Source: Hyphomicrobiales bacterium | Lineage (GTDB): Bacteria > Pseudomonadota > Alphaproteobacteria > Rhizobiales > Rhizobiaceae | Reading direction: 5' to 3' | Length of the DNA: 64,000 bases | Assembly (NCBI GenBank): GCA_021775455.1 | Contig: JAJFHU010000045.1 | Span: forward strand, 41,924 to 105,923 | In this document: one piece after another, positions 36,446 to 44,838 of the stretch | How the letters are laid out: every line of letters starts with the position of its first letter | How positions within the stretch are numbered: position 1 is the stretch's first letter | Made by a program: the position numbers and the translations under genes | Notes under the pieces: model-generated | Told to the model about the DNA's origin: nothing | What the model saw: only the letters and a program-made list of their open reading frames with translations | Databases searched by the model: none

Positions 36446-37468
36446 ATGGGGAGAATTGTATTGGCGCGGATGGAAATTGAATATTTGGGCAAGCCGGAAA
36501 TTGATCAGTTGGCTTTGACAGATGATGAAATTCTGGATGCCGTTGAAAGCGGATTAATCGCTGCCGGTCAGGGTAAAACAGTAATCGAACCACGCCTGCA
36601 TCTAACTCCTGATTCTTCTTTCAACGGCCACTTCAATGTACTTCGCGGCTATGTAGAGTCTGCGGGATACGCAGGTGTAAAGGTAGTTGGCGATTATGTT
36701 GATAACTACAAGCAAGACTTGCCTTCCGAACTGGCACTTTTAAATTTGTTTTGTCCTCGTACAGGAGTTCCAAAGGCGGTGATCGACGCTACCGGAATTA
36801 CAGATATGCGGACCGGGGCGGTTACGGCTCTGGGCGCCAAATGGTTGGCCCCTGAAAAACCGAAAATTCTTGGACATATTGGTGCACGCGGCACTGCGTA
36901 CTGGAATGTCCGTCTGCTGGACCATCTGTTCGACTTTGAAGAAATCCGTGTTCATTCGCGTCGACCAGAGAGCCGGAACGCTTTTGCAGAAGAATTAAGC
37001 AAAGACCTCGGCAAGGTCGTTGTGGCAACTGAGAATTGGGAAAAATGCCTGAAGGGCGCAGACATACTGGTTGAAGCTTCAAGGCTCAATGAGCCAACAC
37101 CACTGTTTGATCGTTCCTGGGTTAATAAGGGTGCTCTCGTTGTTCCCTACGGAACCATGAGCACACTGCCGCTTGATTTTACCGATGGTTTCGACAAGTT
37201 CGTGATGGATGATTTGGGGCAGATGCGTTCCGGCCATCTTGGGGCGTTACGACCGCACATTGACGTCGGTAAAATTACTGAGGAAAGCTTTTATGCCGAA
37301 ATTGGCGAAATCGCGGCTGGCCTGAAACCCGGTCGTGAATCCCATGAGGAGACTATTCTCTTTTGGCATCGTGGTATGTCAACGAGCGATATTGCATTAG
37401 GTGCAGCAATACTGGAAAAGGCACGGAAAATGGATATCGTTCAAAAACTCCGTTATCGCGAAGATTGA
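36446..37468 (+). CDS. Ornithine cyclodeaminase / mu-crystallin family protein
   Basis: This NAD(P)-dependent enzyme of the OCD/mu-crystallin family has about 340 residues. Starts at 36425, 36446 and 36470 are possible; 36446 has GGAA at a good distance, while the family body begins with EIEYLGKPEIDQLALTDDEI. The Rossmann segment KILGHIGARGTAYWNVRLL replaces the usual GxGxQA motif. ADILVEASRLNEP and RSGHLGALRPH follow the family pattern. The Lys/Asp residues that define ornithine cyclodeaminase are not clear, so it may be an imine reductase or amino-acid dehydrogenase of this fold. It lies four bases before the HAL-like gene and diverges from the creatinase-like gene. Confidence 0.8.
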   Translation: MGRIVLARMEIEYLGKPEIDQLALTDDEILDAVESGLIAAGQGKTVIEPRLHLTPDSSFNGHFNVLRGYVESAGYAGVKVVGDYVDNYKQDLPSELALLNLFCPRTGVPKAVIDATGITDMRTGAVTALGAKWLAPEKPKILGHIGARGTAYWNVRLLDHLFDFEEIRVHSRRPESRNAFAEELSKDLGKVVVATENWEKCLKGADILVEASRLNEPTPLFDRSWVNKGALVVPYGTMSTLPLDFTDGFDKFVMDDLGQMRSGHLGALRPHIDVGKITEESFYAEIGEIAAGLKPGRESHEETILFWHRGMSTSDIALGAAILEKARKMDIVQKLRYRED

Positions 37469-37472
37469 TTGC

Positions 37473-38957
37473 ATGATTACCCTGAACGGCAACTCACTTA
37501 CTATTGAGCATCTCACTGAAGCAGCACGTGGTGAAACAGTCAAAATATCTGACCAGGGCCGTAAGCGCATGATGGCTTCGCGGGCGCTTATGGAAACGGA
37601 AATAGCCGGTGGAAAGTCAATTTATGGCGTTACAACAGGTTTGGGCGCCCGTGTAGTAGAAAATCTTGGTCCGCAGGAGCTTGAGAGTTTCTCAATTCAA
37701 ACTCTTCGAGGGCGGGCCCATTCAGTCGGTGAAGAAGAAAGCCGGGAGAATGTTCGCGCAGGCATGATCGTTCGCCTCAACACGTTGCTGGGTGGCTACA
37801 GTGGTGTGAGGGTGGAAATTGCAGAACACATTGCCGCCTGTCTCAATGCGGGACTTACCCCGGTAGTTGGTAAGATCGGTTCCATTGGTGCTGCTGATTT
37901 GGTGATCAATGCAACTGTTGGTCTGGCGCTGATGGGCGAGGGTAAAATCCACACCGGCGAGGATGTTGGCGATGCAGCTGAAGTCTTGCAGGCGCAAGGT
38001 ATAAAACCACTAAAGCTTCTTCCTCGGGAAGGTTTGGCATTGGCAAGCCACAGTGGTGCGGTGTCGGGGGCTGCAGCGATGGCCTTTAGCGAAATGGATA
38101 CTGTTTGCAAAAGTGCCCAGACCGCAGCGGCATTATCAATTGAGGCATTTCGTGCCAATCTTTCATCGATTGATCCTCGGGCGCTGTCAGCAAAACCATT
38201 GCCGGGTCAAATGGTGGCTGCAGAAGATTTGGCTGAACGTCTAGTTGGAAGTCACTTGTTTGATCTGGAGAATGCCCGAAGACTCCAGGATCCGCTTTCG
38301 TTTCGCAACATCCCGCAAATTCATGGTGGCTTGTTCTCAGCACTGAATCAGGCTCGTGAGATAATCGAAATTGAGATTAACGGTTCAAGTGACAACCCGT
38401 TAACGCTGGTAGAAAGCGAGGAGGTGCTATCTTGTGGCCTCTTCTTCACCACTGAACTTGGTCTTGCATGTGAGGCAGTCAATCGTGCCGCCAATCATGT
38501 CGCCGCAGCACAGGTAGCAAGACTAACGAAATTGTTGGACGCAAGATTGAGCGATCTTCCAACGTATTTGGCGTTGCCGGATGGCGGTTCCGCCGGATTT
38601 GCACCCCTGATGAAGCCAGCCGAAGCGATCCTTGCTGAAATTGCGCATGTCTCAAGTTCGCCGCCCGTTTATCCAAGTGTTGGTGCTTCGGGTGTTGAGG
38701 ATTGCCAAACTACTGCGCCGGTGGCAGTTCGTTCAATGGCCCGGATCAGCGAATTGATGACAAGCCTCATCGCCATCGAATTGATCATTGCAACTCAGGC
38801 AATCGAGATGAGGGGCTGTATTGATGACCTTGGCGAACACACCGCAAATTGCTTCAAGAAGGTTCGCGAATTTTCTGTGATGCTCGTGGAAGACCGATCA
38901 ATGGCTGATGATGTAGAGCTGGTTGTGACGGCAATTCACCAGCAAGAGTTTGTTTAG
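37473..38957 (+). CDS. Histidine-ammonia-lyase-fold protein lacking the MIO motif
   Basis: This 494-residue protein clearly belongs to the HAL/PAL/TAL fold: SIYGVTTGLGARVVENLGPQ (catalytic-loop Tyr51), QDPLSFRNIPQIHGG and EINGSSDNPLTLV are family segments. The Ala-Ser-Gly triad that cyclises into the MIO cofactor is absent. The site reads GSIGAADL at 136-143, with no Ser-Gly and one residue fewer than in HutH. The usual NGT near residue 193 is SHSG and the active-site Tyr of QDPYSLR is Leu. It is thus unlikely to be a classical ammonia lyase. MIO-independent relatives such as ergothionase eliminate trimethylamine. The gene is coupled to an OCD-like gene four bases upstream. Confidence 0.82.
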   Translation: MITLNGNSLTIEHLTEAARGETVKISDQGRKRMMASRALMETEIAGGKSIYGVTTGLGARVVENLGPQELESFSIQTLRGRAHSVGEEESRENVRAGMIVRLNTLLGGYSGVRVEIAEHIAACLNAGLTPVVGKIGSIGAADLVINATVGLALMGEGKIHTGEDVGDAAEVLQAQGIKPLKLLPREGLALASHSGAVSGAAAMAFSEMDTVCKSAQTAAALSIEAFRANLSSIDPRALSAKPLPGQMVAAEDLAERLVGSHLFDLENARRLQDPLSFRNIPQIHGGLFSALNQAREIIEIEINGSSDNPLTLVESEEVLSCGLFFTTELGLACEAVNRAANHVAAAQVARLTKLLDARLSDLPTYLALPDGGSAGFAPLMKPAEAILAEIAHVSSSPPVYPSVGASGVEDCQTTAPVAVRSMARISELMTSLIAIELIIATQAIEMRGCIDDLGEHTANCFKKVREFSVMLVEDRSMADDVELVVTAIHQQEFV

Positions 38958-38964
38958 CCGGGCT

Positions 38965-39753
38965 TTACGCCGCTCCCAACAAGTCTTTCAGTATCGCTGG
39001 AACTACTTTCTCCAAATCACTCGCAACCAAACCGGCGCTAAGGCGAAGGCCTGATTCTCCATGAATCCAGACGCCTGCGCAAGCAGCATCAAACGGCGAC
39101 ATGCCTTGTGCCGCCAATCCACAGATGAGCCCCGCCAACACATCACCGGTTCCAGCTTTTGCAAGCCACGGGGACGCATGGTGATTGATGACAATTCGCC
39201 CGTCGGGATGGCCAACAATCGTCTCATGCCCTTTCAAGACAATTATGGAATTGCTCAGTTCAGTTGCCTTGCGCACCCGTTCAATTCTCGATCCCTCTAT
39301 TTTACCGAACGTTCTTTCAAACTCACCTTCGTGTGGGGTTAGAATGCAGTTTTGATCAAGGCAATTTAAATCGCTCTGGCCGGGTATCGCGTCAGCATCG
39401 AAAACCCGTACACCCTCTGCCAGTGGATTAAACATTGCTTCAAGATGCGAAGGTATTATTCCGCCTGATCCGCCCAATCGAGCTGTTACACCTTTTGGCT
39501 CGTCAAGTGATCCGCTTCGAACCATAATGTCGGATGGGAGAGTTGAGCGGTAAATATCTGCATTATCGAACGCCAACACCGTCACCAGTCCAGCACCAAT
39601 CCGCGAACAGGCGGTGCTTGCCAGACGGGTTGCACCGGTAAGTTCCGGTGCAGCGAAAATCAGGGCGTGTCCCCGATGGTATTTGTGGCCATCGGATTTT
39701 GGTATCGGGAAATTATCGATCCAGAGATCCGGGCTGTTCAACAGTTCTGTCAT
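38965..39753 (-). CDS. nnrD: ADP/ATP-dependent NAD(P)H-hydrate dehydratase domain protein (NnrD)
   Basis: This is a ribokinase-like repair dehydratase for hydrated NAD(P)H, 262 residues. Family segments are KYHRGHALIFAAPELTGATR, CILTPHEGEFERTFG and the active-site SPWLAKAGTGDVLAGLICGL with the conserved Asp. Only the dehydratase half is present; the NnrE epimerase half that is often fused is absent from this window. It converges on the HAL-like gene seven bases away and is 25 bases after the enolase-superfamily gene. A domestic repair gene inside a catabolic cluster is unusual. Confidence 0.9.
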   Translation of the reverse strand: MTELLNSPDLWIDNFPIPKSDGHKYHRGHALIFAAPELTGATRLASTACSRIGAGLVTVLAFDNADIYRSTLPSDIMVRSGSLDEPKGVTARLGGSGGIIPSHLEAMFNPLAEGVRVFDADAIPGQSDLNCLDQNCILTPHEGEFERTFGKIEGSRIERVRKATELSNSIIVLKGHETIVGHPDGRIVINHHASPWLAKAGTGDVLAGLICGLAAQGMSPFDAACAGVWIHGESGLRLSAGLVASDLEKVVPAILKDLLGAA

Positions 39754-39778
39754 TTGCCGGTCTTAAGCTTTGAATAAC

Positions 39779-40987
39779 TCACGGCACGACCGGCTCTGTT
39801 TCCAGATTTAGATGAAGTTCCTTGTCCGTGTAGGGGTTGGCCGCAATGAATTCATCATCAAGTTCCACGCCGAGACCCGGTTCAGTTGGTGGAATGACGT
39901 ACCCGTCTTGCCAATCGAATGTGCTTTTCAGGCACGCCATGTAGGGACCTTCAAAAGTGCCAATCGACTCAAGGATCAGGAAGTTGGGACTACAGGTAGC
40001 AATATGGATGTTAGCCGCCGCTACTACTGGTCCACAGTAAAGATGGGGGGCAATCTGGGCGGAACGCGTTTCTGCCATGGAGGCAATCTTTTTCGCTTCC
40101 AGAAGCCCGCCAACACGACCGAGGTCCATCTGCAGGATTGAAGCAGCACCTGCTTCCAGTACCCGCGCAAATTCATACTTGGTGCAAAGCCGTTCACCGG
40201 TTGCAATCGGCACACTGGTAAAGCGAGCCACCTCCGCCATGTCCGCAGGATTGTCGGGTGGGACGGGCTCCTCAAACCAAAGCGGATCGTAGGGTTCCAG
40301 TCGCCGGGCCATCCGCTTGGCGCCGGAGACTGTGAACTGTCCATGGGTGCCAAACAAAAGGTCAGCCTTGTCGCCTACCGCTTCGCGTATGCGCTTGCAG
40401 AATTGTTCACTGCGCTCCAGATCGCTCAGCAGGGGTTGGTGCCCGTCATAGATTGTATAAGGACCGGCTGGGTCAAATTTAACGGCGGTAAAGCCGGTCT
40501 TCACCATCTCCACTGCTCTTTGAGCCGCCATGTCGGGGTCGTTGTAGACATTGGGTTTGTCAGGGTCGGGATAAACATCGCCATCTTTGGGGTAGAGGTA
40601 TGTATAGCTTCGAAGTCGCTCATGCGCCTTGCCACCCAATAAATTGTAACAAGGCTGGTTTGCCGCCTTTCCAACAATGTCCCAACATGCCATTTCCAGA
40701 CCACTTAGGACGCCTTGAACCGTCACATCCGGGCGTAAGGTGAAACCAGCGCCGTAGGTTTTACGCCACAGTTTTTCGATGTTGTGAGGGTCCTCGCCTT
40801 CAAATTGCCGTTCAAATGCATCAACAGCCATTGCTGCACACAGGTCCGGACCGAACGTTGCGTTGTATATTTCTCCAACACCGGTAATTCCGCAAGCGGT
40901 CGTCAAGCGGACAAAGATAAAGTACCGGCCACCATGTCGGGGCGGCGGGTTGGCAACTACAAAGGTTTCGATCTTTTCCAGTTTCAT
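39779..40987 (-). CDS. Mandelate racemase/enolase-superfamily protein, sugar-acid dehydratase-like
   Basis: This 402-residue enolase-superfamily protein (start ATG 40987, with AGAGGA upstream) resembles galactonate dehydratases. It has FEEPVPPDN (Glu239/240), IATGERLCTKYEFARVLEAG (Glu265), LQMDLGRVGG and PHLYCGPV (catalytic His315), plus His215 in GTHGQF. The position that holds the first metal ligand in galactonate dehydratase (DFH) is Gly here, and Lys170 lies in VKFDP instead of the KxK or KxH forms. It ends 25 bases before nnrD and starts 21 bases after the GMC oxidoreductase stop, so the pair is likely co-transcribed. Substrate is unknown, probably an acid sugar. Confidence 0.85.
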   Translation of the reverse strand: MKLEKIETFVVANPPPRHGGRYFIFVRLTTACGITGVGEIYNATFGPDLCAAMAVDAFERQFEGEDPHNIEKLWRKTYGAGFTLRPDVTVQGVLSGLEMACWDIVGKAANQPCYNLLGGKAHERLRSYTYLYPKDGDVYPDPDKPNVYNDPDMAAQRAVEMVKTGFTAVKFDPAGPYTIYDGHQPLLSDLERSEQFCKRIREAVGDKADLLFGTHGQFTVSGAKRMARRLEPYDPLWFEEPVPPDNPADMAEVARFTSVPIATGERLCTKYEFARVLEAGAASILQMDLGRVGGLLEAKKIASMAETRSAQIAPHLYCGPVVAAANIHIATCSPNFLILESIGTFEGPYMACLKSTFDWQDGYVIPPTEPGLGVELDDEFIAANPYTDKELHLNLETEPVVP

Positions 40988-41008
40988 CGTTTGCATCCTC
41001 TGGCGCAC

Positions 41009-42652
41009 TTATGGTTTGCCTGCAGCATCTTCCAAAATCATTTCACTGGCCTTCCATCCGACCATGATCGAGGGCGCGTTTGTGTTGCCCGATGTAATGT
41101 TGGGGAACACCGATGCATCAACCACCCGCAGACCGGATATACCATGTACCCGTAGCCGGGCATCGACAACTGAATTTTTCCGGTCATTGCCCATCTGGCA
41201 GGTGCCGCAGGGGTGGAATACCGTTTCGGCATTTGCCTTGAAGTTTTCCAGCATCTCATCGCCTGACATGGATGTTATATCTGGCGATAGACGCTCCTTT
41301 GTCACGTCACGAATGGCCGGCGTTTCCGCGAGCGCCTTCAGGATATGGCCGCCCCGGATTACTGTTTCTTTGTCCTCTTTTGTCGAAAGTGAGTTGGGCT
41401 GTATCTCGGGTTTTTGACGAGGATCAGCGGAAGTTATGTTAATTGAACCGCGACTTGTTGGCCGACAGGGTTGGAAACACAAGACAAAACCCGATTCCCT
41501 GTCCACTACAGTCTTGCCATTCTTGTTCCTGCCGTACGAAGCGGGATTGCAATAAATTTGCAGGTCAGGGTCTTTCAGCTTTTTGTCGGTTCGTACCAAG
41601 CCACTGCACTGGTTGATAGGCACACTCAACGGTCCTTTGCGGGTTAGCAAATATTGAATTCCGGCCCGCAACCGTCCGAATTGATTACCCAGGATTGCAT
41701 TCGCGGTTGGTACGCTCGAACGATAAAGATGACTGACACCCAGATGATCCTGCAGCCCCTGACCCACTTTTGGGTGATCCAGATTGACTTCAATACCGTG
41801 TTGTTTGAGCAGTTTCGCAGGCCCAATGCCTGACAGTTGCAACAATTGGGGTGAATTAATCGCTCCGCCGCTCACAATGACTTCTCGCATTGCACGGGCA
41901 GCAATCTTCTTGCCTCCAACACTGTAAGAAACACCTGTAGCTTTTTTCCCTTCCAGCTCAATCCGTTCAACCAGTGCATTGCTGATAATGTGAAGGTTCT
42001 TGCGGCTTTTCGCCGGATTTAAAAACGCATCCGCCGATGACCAACGACGACCATCTCGCACCGTGCTGCGAAGCATTGTAACTCCCTCATAGTCGTCGCT
42101 GTTCAAATTTTTGGAAACTGGCCAACCCATATCACGGGCAGCATCAAGGAAACGATGGGAGAAAGGATGCATCTGGTCGCTGCTGTCCCAAATCCACAAC
42201 GGGCCATCGCCGCGAACCGACCTATTCCCATCTGAATCCAGTTCAGAATGCGTTTCAAATTCTTCGTATGCAGACTTTACGGCTTTCCAGTTCCAGCCCT
42301 TTGCCCCGGCATTCTCCCAGTCGTCAAAGTCACGTGGAAGTCCGCGAAGATACGCCATCGCATTGATCGAACTCGATCCGCCAATTACGCGTCCCCGTGG
42401 CCAGTATGCCTCACGGTCATTGAGGCCTGGGTCAGCTTCTGTCGTATAACACCAATTTAGCGCCGGGTCGGAAAAGGTGAAGGCATAACCAAGTGGAACC
42501 TTGATCCAGAAACGGTTATCAGAACCACCTGCCTCAAGCAGCAGAACGGAGTATCGACCATTCTCGCTAAGACGGTTGGCAAGAACGCACCCTGCCGAAC
42601 CTGCACCAACGATCACGTAATCATAGGTGGCCGTATCGTTACTCACCAACAT
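41009..42652 (-). CDS. GMC family FAD-dependent oxidoreductase (choline-dehydrogenase-like)
   Basis: This alcohol-oxidising flavoprotein has 547 residues, starting at ATG 42652 behind AGGA. The dinucleotide motif YVIVGAGSAGCVLANRLSEN is at residues about 12-30. The GMC signatures are WPRGRVIGGSSSINAMAYLR and VIVSGGAINSPQLLQLSGIG. The C-terminal catalytic His lies in VFHPCGTCQMG and the closing Asn in SGNTNAPSIMVGWKASEMIL. The family includes choline dehydrogenase and various alcohol dehydrogenases. It is followed by the enolase-superfamily gene, which could act on the acid derived from its product. It is probably controlled by the LysR gene upstream, which is inference. Confidence 0.93.
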   Translation of the reverse strand: MLVSNDTATYDYVIVGAGSAGCVLANRLSENGRYSVLLLEAGGSDNRFWIKVPLGYAFTFSDPALNWCYTTEADPGLNDREAYWPRGRVIGGSSSINAMAYLRGLPRDFDDWENAGAKGWNWKAVKSAYEEFETHSELDSDGNRSVRGDGPLWIWDSSDQMHPFSHRFLDAARDMGWPVSKNLNSDDYEGVTMLRSTVRDGRRWSSADAFLNPAKSRKNLHIISNALVERIELEGKKATGVSYSVGGKKIAARAMREVIVSGGAINSPQLLQLSGIGPAKLLKQHGIEVNLDHPKVGQGLQDHLGVSHLYRSSVPTANAILGNQFGRLRAGIQYLLTRKGPLSVPINQCSGLVRTDKKLKDPDLQIYCNPASYGRNKNGKTVVDRESGFVLCFQPCRPTSRGSINITSADPRQKPEIQPNSLSTKEDKETVIRGGHILKALAETPAIRDVTKERLSPDITSMSGDEMLENFKANAETVFHPCGTCQMGNDRKNSVVDARLRVHGISGLRVVDASVFPNITSGNTNAPSIMVGWKASEMILEDAAGKP

Positions 42653-42678
42653 CACTCATTCCTGCCCGCAATTCAAAC

Positions 42679-42707
42679 CTGCAAACTCTCCCATAATGTT
42701 TGCAGGA
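42679..42707. repeat. 9-bp perfect inverted repeat upstream of the GMC gene
   Basis: CCTGCAAAC at 42679-42687 and GTTTGCAGG at 42699-42707 form a perfect dyad around an 11-base centre, about 27 bases before the GMC oxidoreductase start. It also lies about 72 bases after the amidinohydrolase stop. It may be an operator or a short stem-loop; no T-run marks it as a terminator. Confidence 0.6.
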
Positions 42708-42778
42708 ATTACAAGCGGAGAATATACGGGCCGTCAATATTTTCTGGCTGGTGCATTGAATGTCTAGTGTAAAAACAC

Positions 42779-43708
42779 TCAGCTTTCGCGGCGAAGCGCC
42801 TGAGCCATGCAGTGAATGCCACCACCAGTCTTGGAAATCTCGCTGGTGTCAATTTCCGCAACTTCAAAACCACGAGCCTTTAGTTGTTGGATAAGTGTCT
42901 GGCTTTTCTTTGGTGCGATGATCCGGTCATTGCCCATCGACATGACGTTGCATCCGAGGTCCATCGTGTCCTGGAAAGGTACGGGAACGATTTCGATGTT
43001 TTTGGCTTTTAGCCAGTCTACCACATCTGGTGCTGTGCACTCGAGACAAACCCCCGCCAGCTTTTCGGCTAGCATCACGACCATTAGGTCAATATGCACA
43101 TAGTAAGGATCGAAATAGGTCGGCTTGACTTCCCATCCTTCAGCCTCAAACCAGCCTTTGACCTGTTGAACGGCCTCATCCTGTGTGCGTTCACCACCAC
43201 AGCCCATCAGTACGCATCCTGGTTCAATGACGTTGAAGTCACCGCCTTCAAAATGTCCGGCCGTGATCATGTCATAAATTGGAATACCCATTTTTTCATA
43301 GGTTCGGATTGCGGCGAAATTTTCGCCCCTGCGCCACCAATTGCACATGTTGGTGATGACCGGACCCAATGGCGTCATAAAGGAAGAGTCACGTGTGTAG
43401 ACTTGCATCGGAAGGGCAGGGTCTTCTGTCTGCCAGTGAACGTTCACACCAAAATGCTCGTAGGCCGAAACAAGTTCTGCATGCTGTTTTTTCGCAACGG
43501 CTATGTCACAGGGTGCCTCACGTAAATACTTTCGGGAGAGCGAACTTGTGGACAAGTGCTTGAGGTTGGTCGGAGGACCAAGCAAAACGTCAGTCAAAAC
43601 GCCATACTCATCAGCTGCACCCCAATAATTCATTCTGGGTGTTCCGCCGCCATCTGTGCGCCGCTGGAGAGAAAATTGTTCTTGTGATTGTTTTGGCTGT
43701 GTAAGCAT
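42779..43708 (-). CDS. Amidinotransferase-fold hydrolase, dimethylarginine dimethylaminohydrolase-like
   Basis: This 309-residue guanidino-group-modifying enzyme of the DDAH/arginine deiminase fold starts at 43708 with GAGGG upstream. Seen motifs are VYTRDSSFMTPLGPVITNM (Arg106, Asp107), GHFEGGDFNV (Glu154, Asp157), a His205 in YVHIDLM, and the catalytic Cys300 in GGGIHCMAQAL. These fit hydrolases that release an amine or ammonia from arginine derivatives. No arginine deiminase or carbamate kinase genes are near, so energy-yielding arginine use is unlikely. N-methylated arginine or another guanidino compound is possible, and the nearby methylamine oxidation genes agree with that (inference). 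Confidence 0.85.
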   Translation of the reverse strand: MLTQPKQSQEQFSLQRRTDGGGTPRMNYWGAADEYGVLTDVLLGPPTNLKHLSTSSLSRKYLREAPCDIAVAKKQHAELVSAYEHFGVNVHWQTEDPALPMQVYTRDSSFMTPLGPVITNMCNWWRRGENFAAIRTYEKMGIPIYDMITAGHFEGGDFNVIEPGCVLMGCGGERTQDEAVQQVKGWFEAEGWEVKPTYFDPYYVHIDLMVVMLAEKLAGVCLECTAPDVVDWLKAKNIEIVPVPFQDTMDLGCNVMSMGNDRIIAPKKSQTLIQQLKARGFEVAEIDTSEISKTGGGIHCMAQALRRES

Positions 43709-43807
43709 GATCGGACCCTCAATGTATCAGCCTAATGATGGTGTCAGAATTTCAAAACGTCAATTGAAAGGTTTTCCCAATATATATGAATAAAATTCAC
43801 ATATATT

Positions 43808-44722
43808 TCATGGCGCCCGATATTCCTGATTAACCCTAATCTTGCTGAACTCAGAGACTATCCAGTCGATGCAGGCTGCGCAGGTGAGGCGTTTTCTCTT
43901 TTCTTCGCTGCAAACGATGTAATAGGATTTTTGCCCGTTGATGGATTTTGTAAACGGGCGAACCAGTGATCCGTTTGCCAAAGATTCTTCCGCCAATACA
44001 TCGTCGCCCATGGCAATTCCCTGACCAGCAATGGCCGCAGACAGGGAATGATTGATGTCACTGAATACAATTCCGGGACTGGTGTTCAGTTTTTTTGCCC
44101 CAGCCGCTGCCGCCCAAGCTGCCCAATCCGAATGACCGCCATGGTGAAGCAACCGGAATTGCGAAATGTCATCCGGGCGCGAAAGAGTTTGCATAGAATT
44201 TGCAAGTCTGGGACTGCAAACCGGATAGAATCTCGGTGCGTAGAGTAATTCCACATCCATTTCTGGCCAGACACCATCTCCATAGATGATCGAAAAACTG
44301 GCCTCATTGCCGTAAATATCGGTCTTTTCCGTGGTGTTTACGAGGTTTATGGACACTTGAGGAAACTGCTCTGAGAAGTTTCCCAATCTCTTGGACAGCC
44401 AAAAAGTTCCCAGACCACTTGAACAATTGATTTTCAATTCTCCGCTGGGTTCTGTGCCGTCAAGTCCGACAGCTGCCTCACCCAGAATTTCCATCGCGCT
44501 GGTGAGGCTAAGTGCGTATCGTTGACCCGCTGACGTAAGCTCAATTGTGCGGCCGGATAGGCGAACAAGCTGAGCATCAATTGTGGTTTCAAGTTTGCGA
44601 AGCTGATGGGAAATGGCGCTTGGTGTGATGTTCAGAAATTCCGCAGCCTTGATAGTGCTGCCAAAACGCGCAACAGCATGAAACGCACGTAAAGCCTGCA
44701 TTGACGGAATTGCCTTGGGCAT
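43808..44722 (-). CDS. LysR-family transcriptional regulator (GcvA-like)
   Basis: This 304-residue regulator, from ATG 44722, has the helix-turn-helix AIPSMQALRAFHAVARFGST … FLNITPSAISHQLRKLET (residues 1-60). A LysR substrate domain follows with GELKINCSSGLGTFWLSKRL and IYGDGVWPEMDVELLYAPRF, which fit the GcvA/AmpR branch. It lies 100 bases upstream of the amidinohydrolase gene on the same strand and 117 bases after hutU. It is probably the local regulator of the amidinohydrolase-GMC-enolase run, by position only. Confidence 0.9.
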   Translation of the reverse strand: MPKAIPSMQALRAFHAVARFGSTIKAAEFLNITPSAISHQLRKLETTIDAQLVRLSGRTIELTSAGQRYALSLTSAMEILGEAAVGLDGTEPSGELKINCSSGLGTFWLSKRLGNFSEQFPQVSINLVNTTEKTDIYGNEASFSIIYGDGVWPEMDVELLYAPRFYPVCSPRLANSMQTLSRPDDISQFRLLHHGGHSDWAAWAAAAGAKKLNTSPGIVFSDINHSLSAAIAGQGIAMGDDVLAEESLANGSLVRPFTKSINGQKSYYIVCSEEKRKRLTCAACIDWIVSEFSKIRVNQEYRAP

Positions 44723-44740
44723 CTTCAATCTCGTACACGG

Positions 44741-44783
44741 TGATCAGATACTCGGGTTTGCAGCTTGCTGCATCGCCTGATCA
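44741..44783. repeat. Nested inverted repeats between hutU and the LysR gene
   Basis: TGATCAG (44741-44747) and CTGATCA (44777-44783) are exact complements, and between them GCAGC (44760-44764) and GCTGC (44767-44771) form a second dyad around TT. The set lies just upstream of the LysR start at 44722 and 56 bases after the hutU stop. It could be a LysR self-control site or a weak terminator for hutU. Confidence 0.45.
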
Positions 44784-44838
44784 TTCATAGCATGTGGTAG
44801 TGATATGACAAACGGGAACTGAACAGGATTCATCTTAT

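Noticed and set aside
37401..37472. Upstream extension of the HAL-like reading frame
   Set aside because: It overlaps the OCD-like coding region; the ATG at 37473 fits the family N-terminus.
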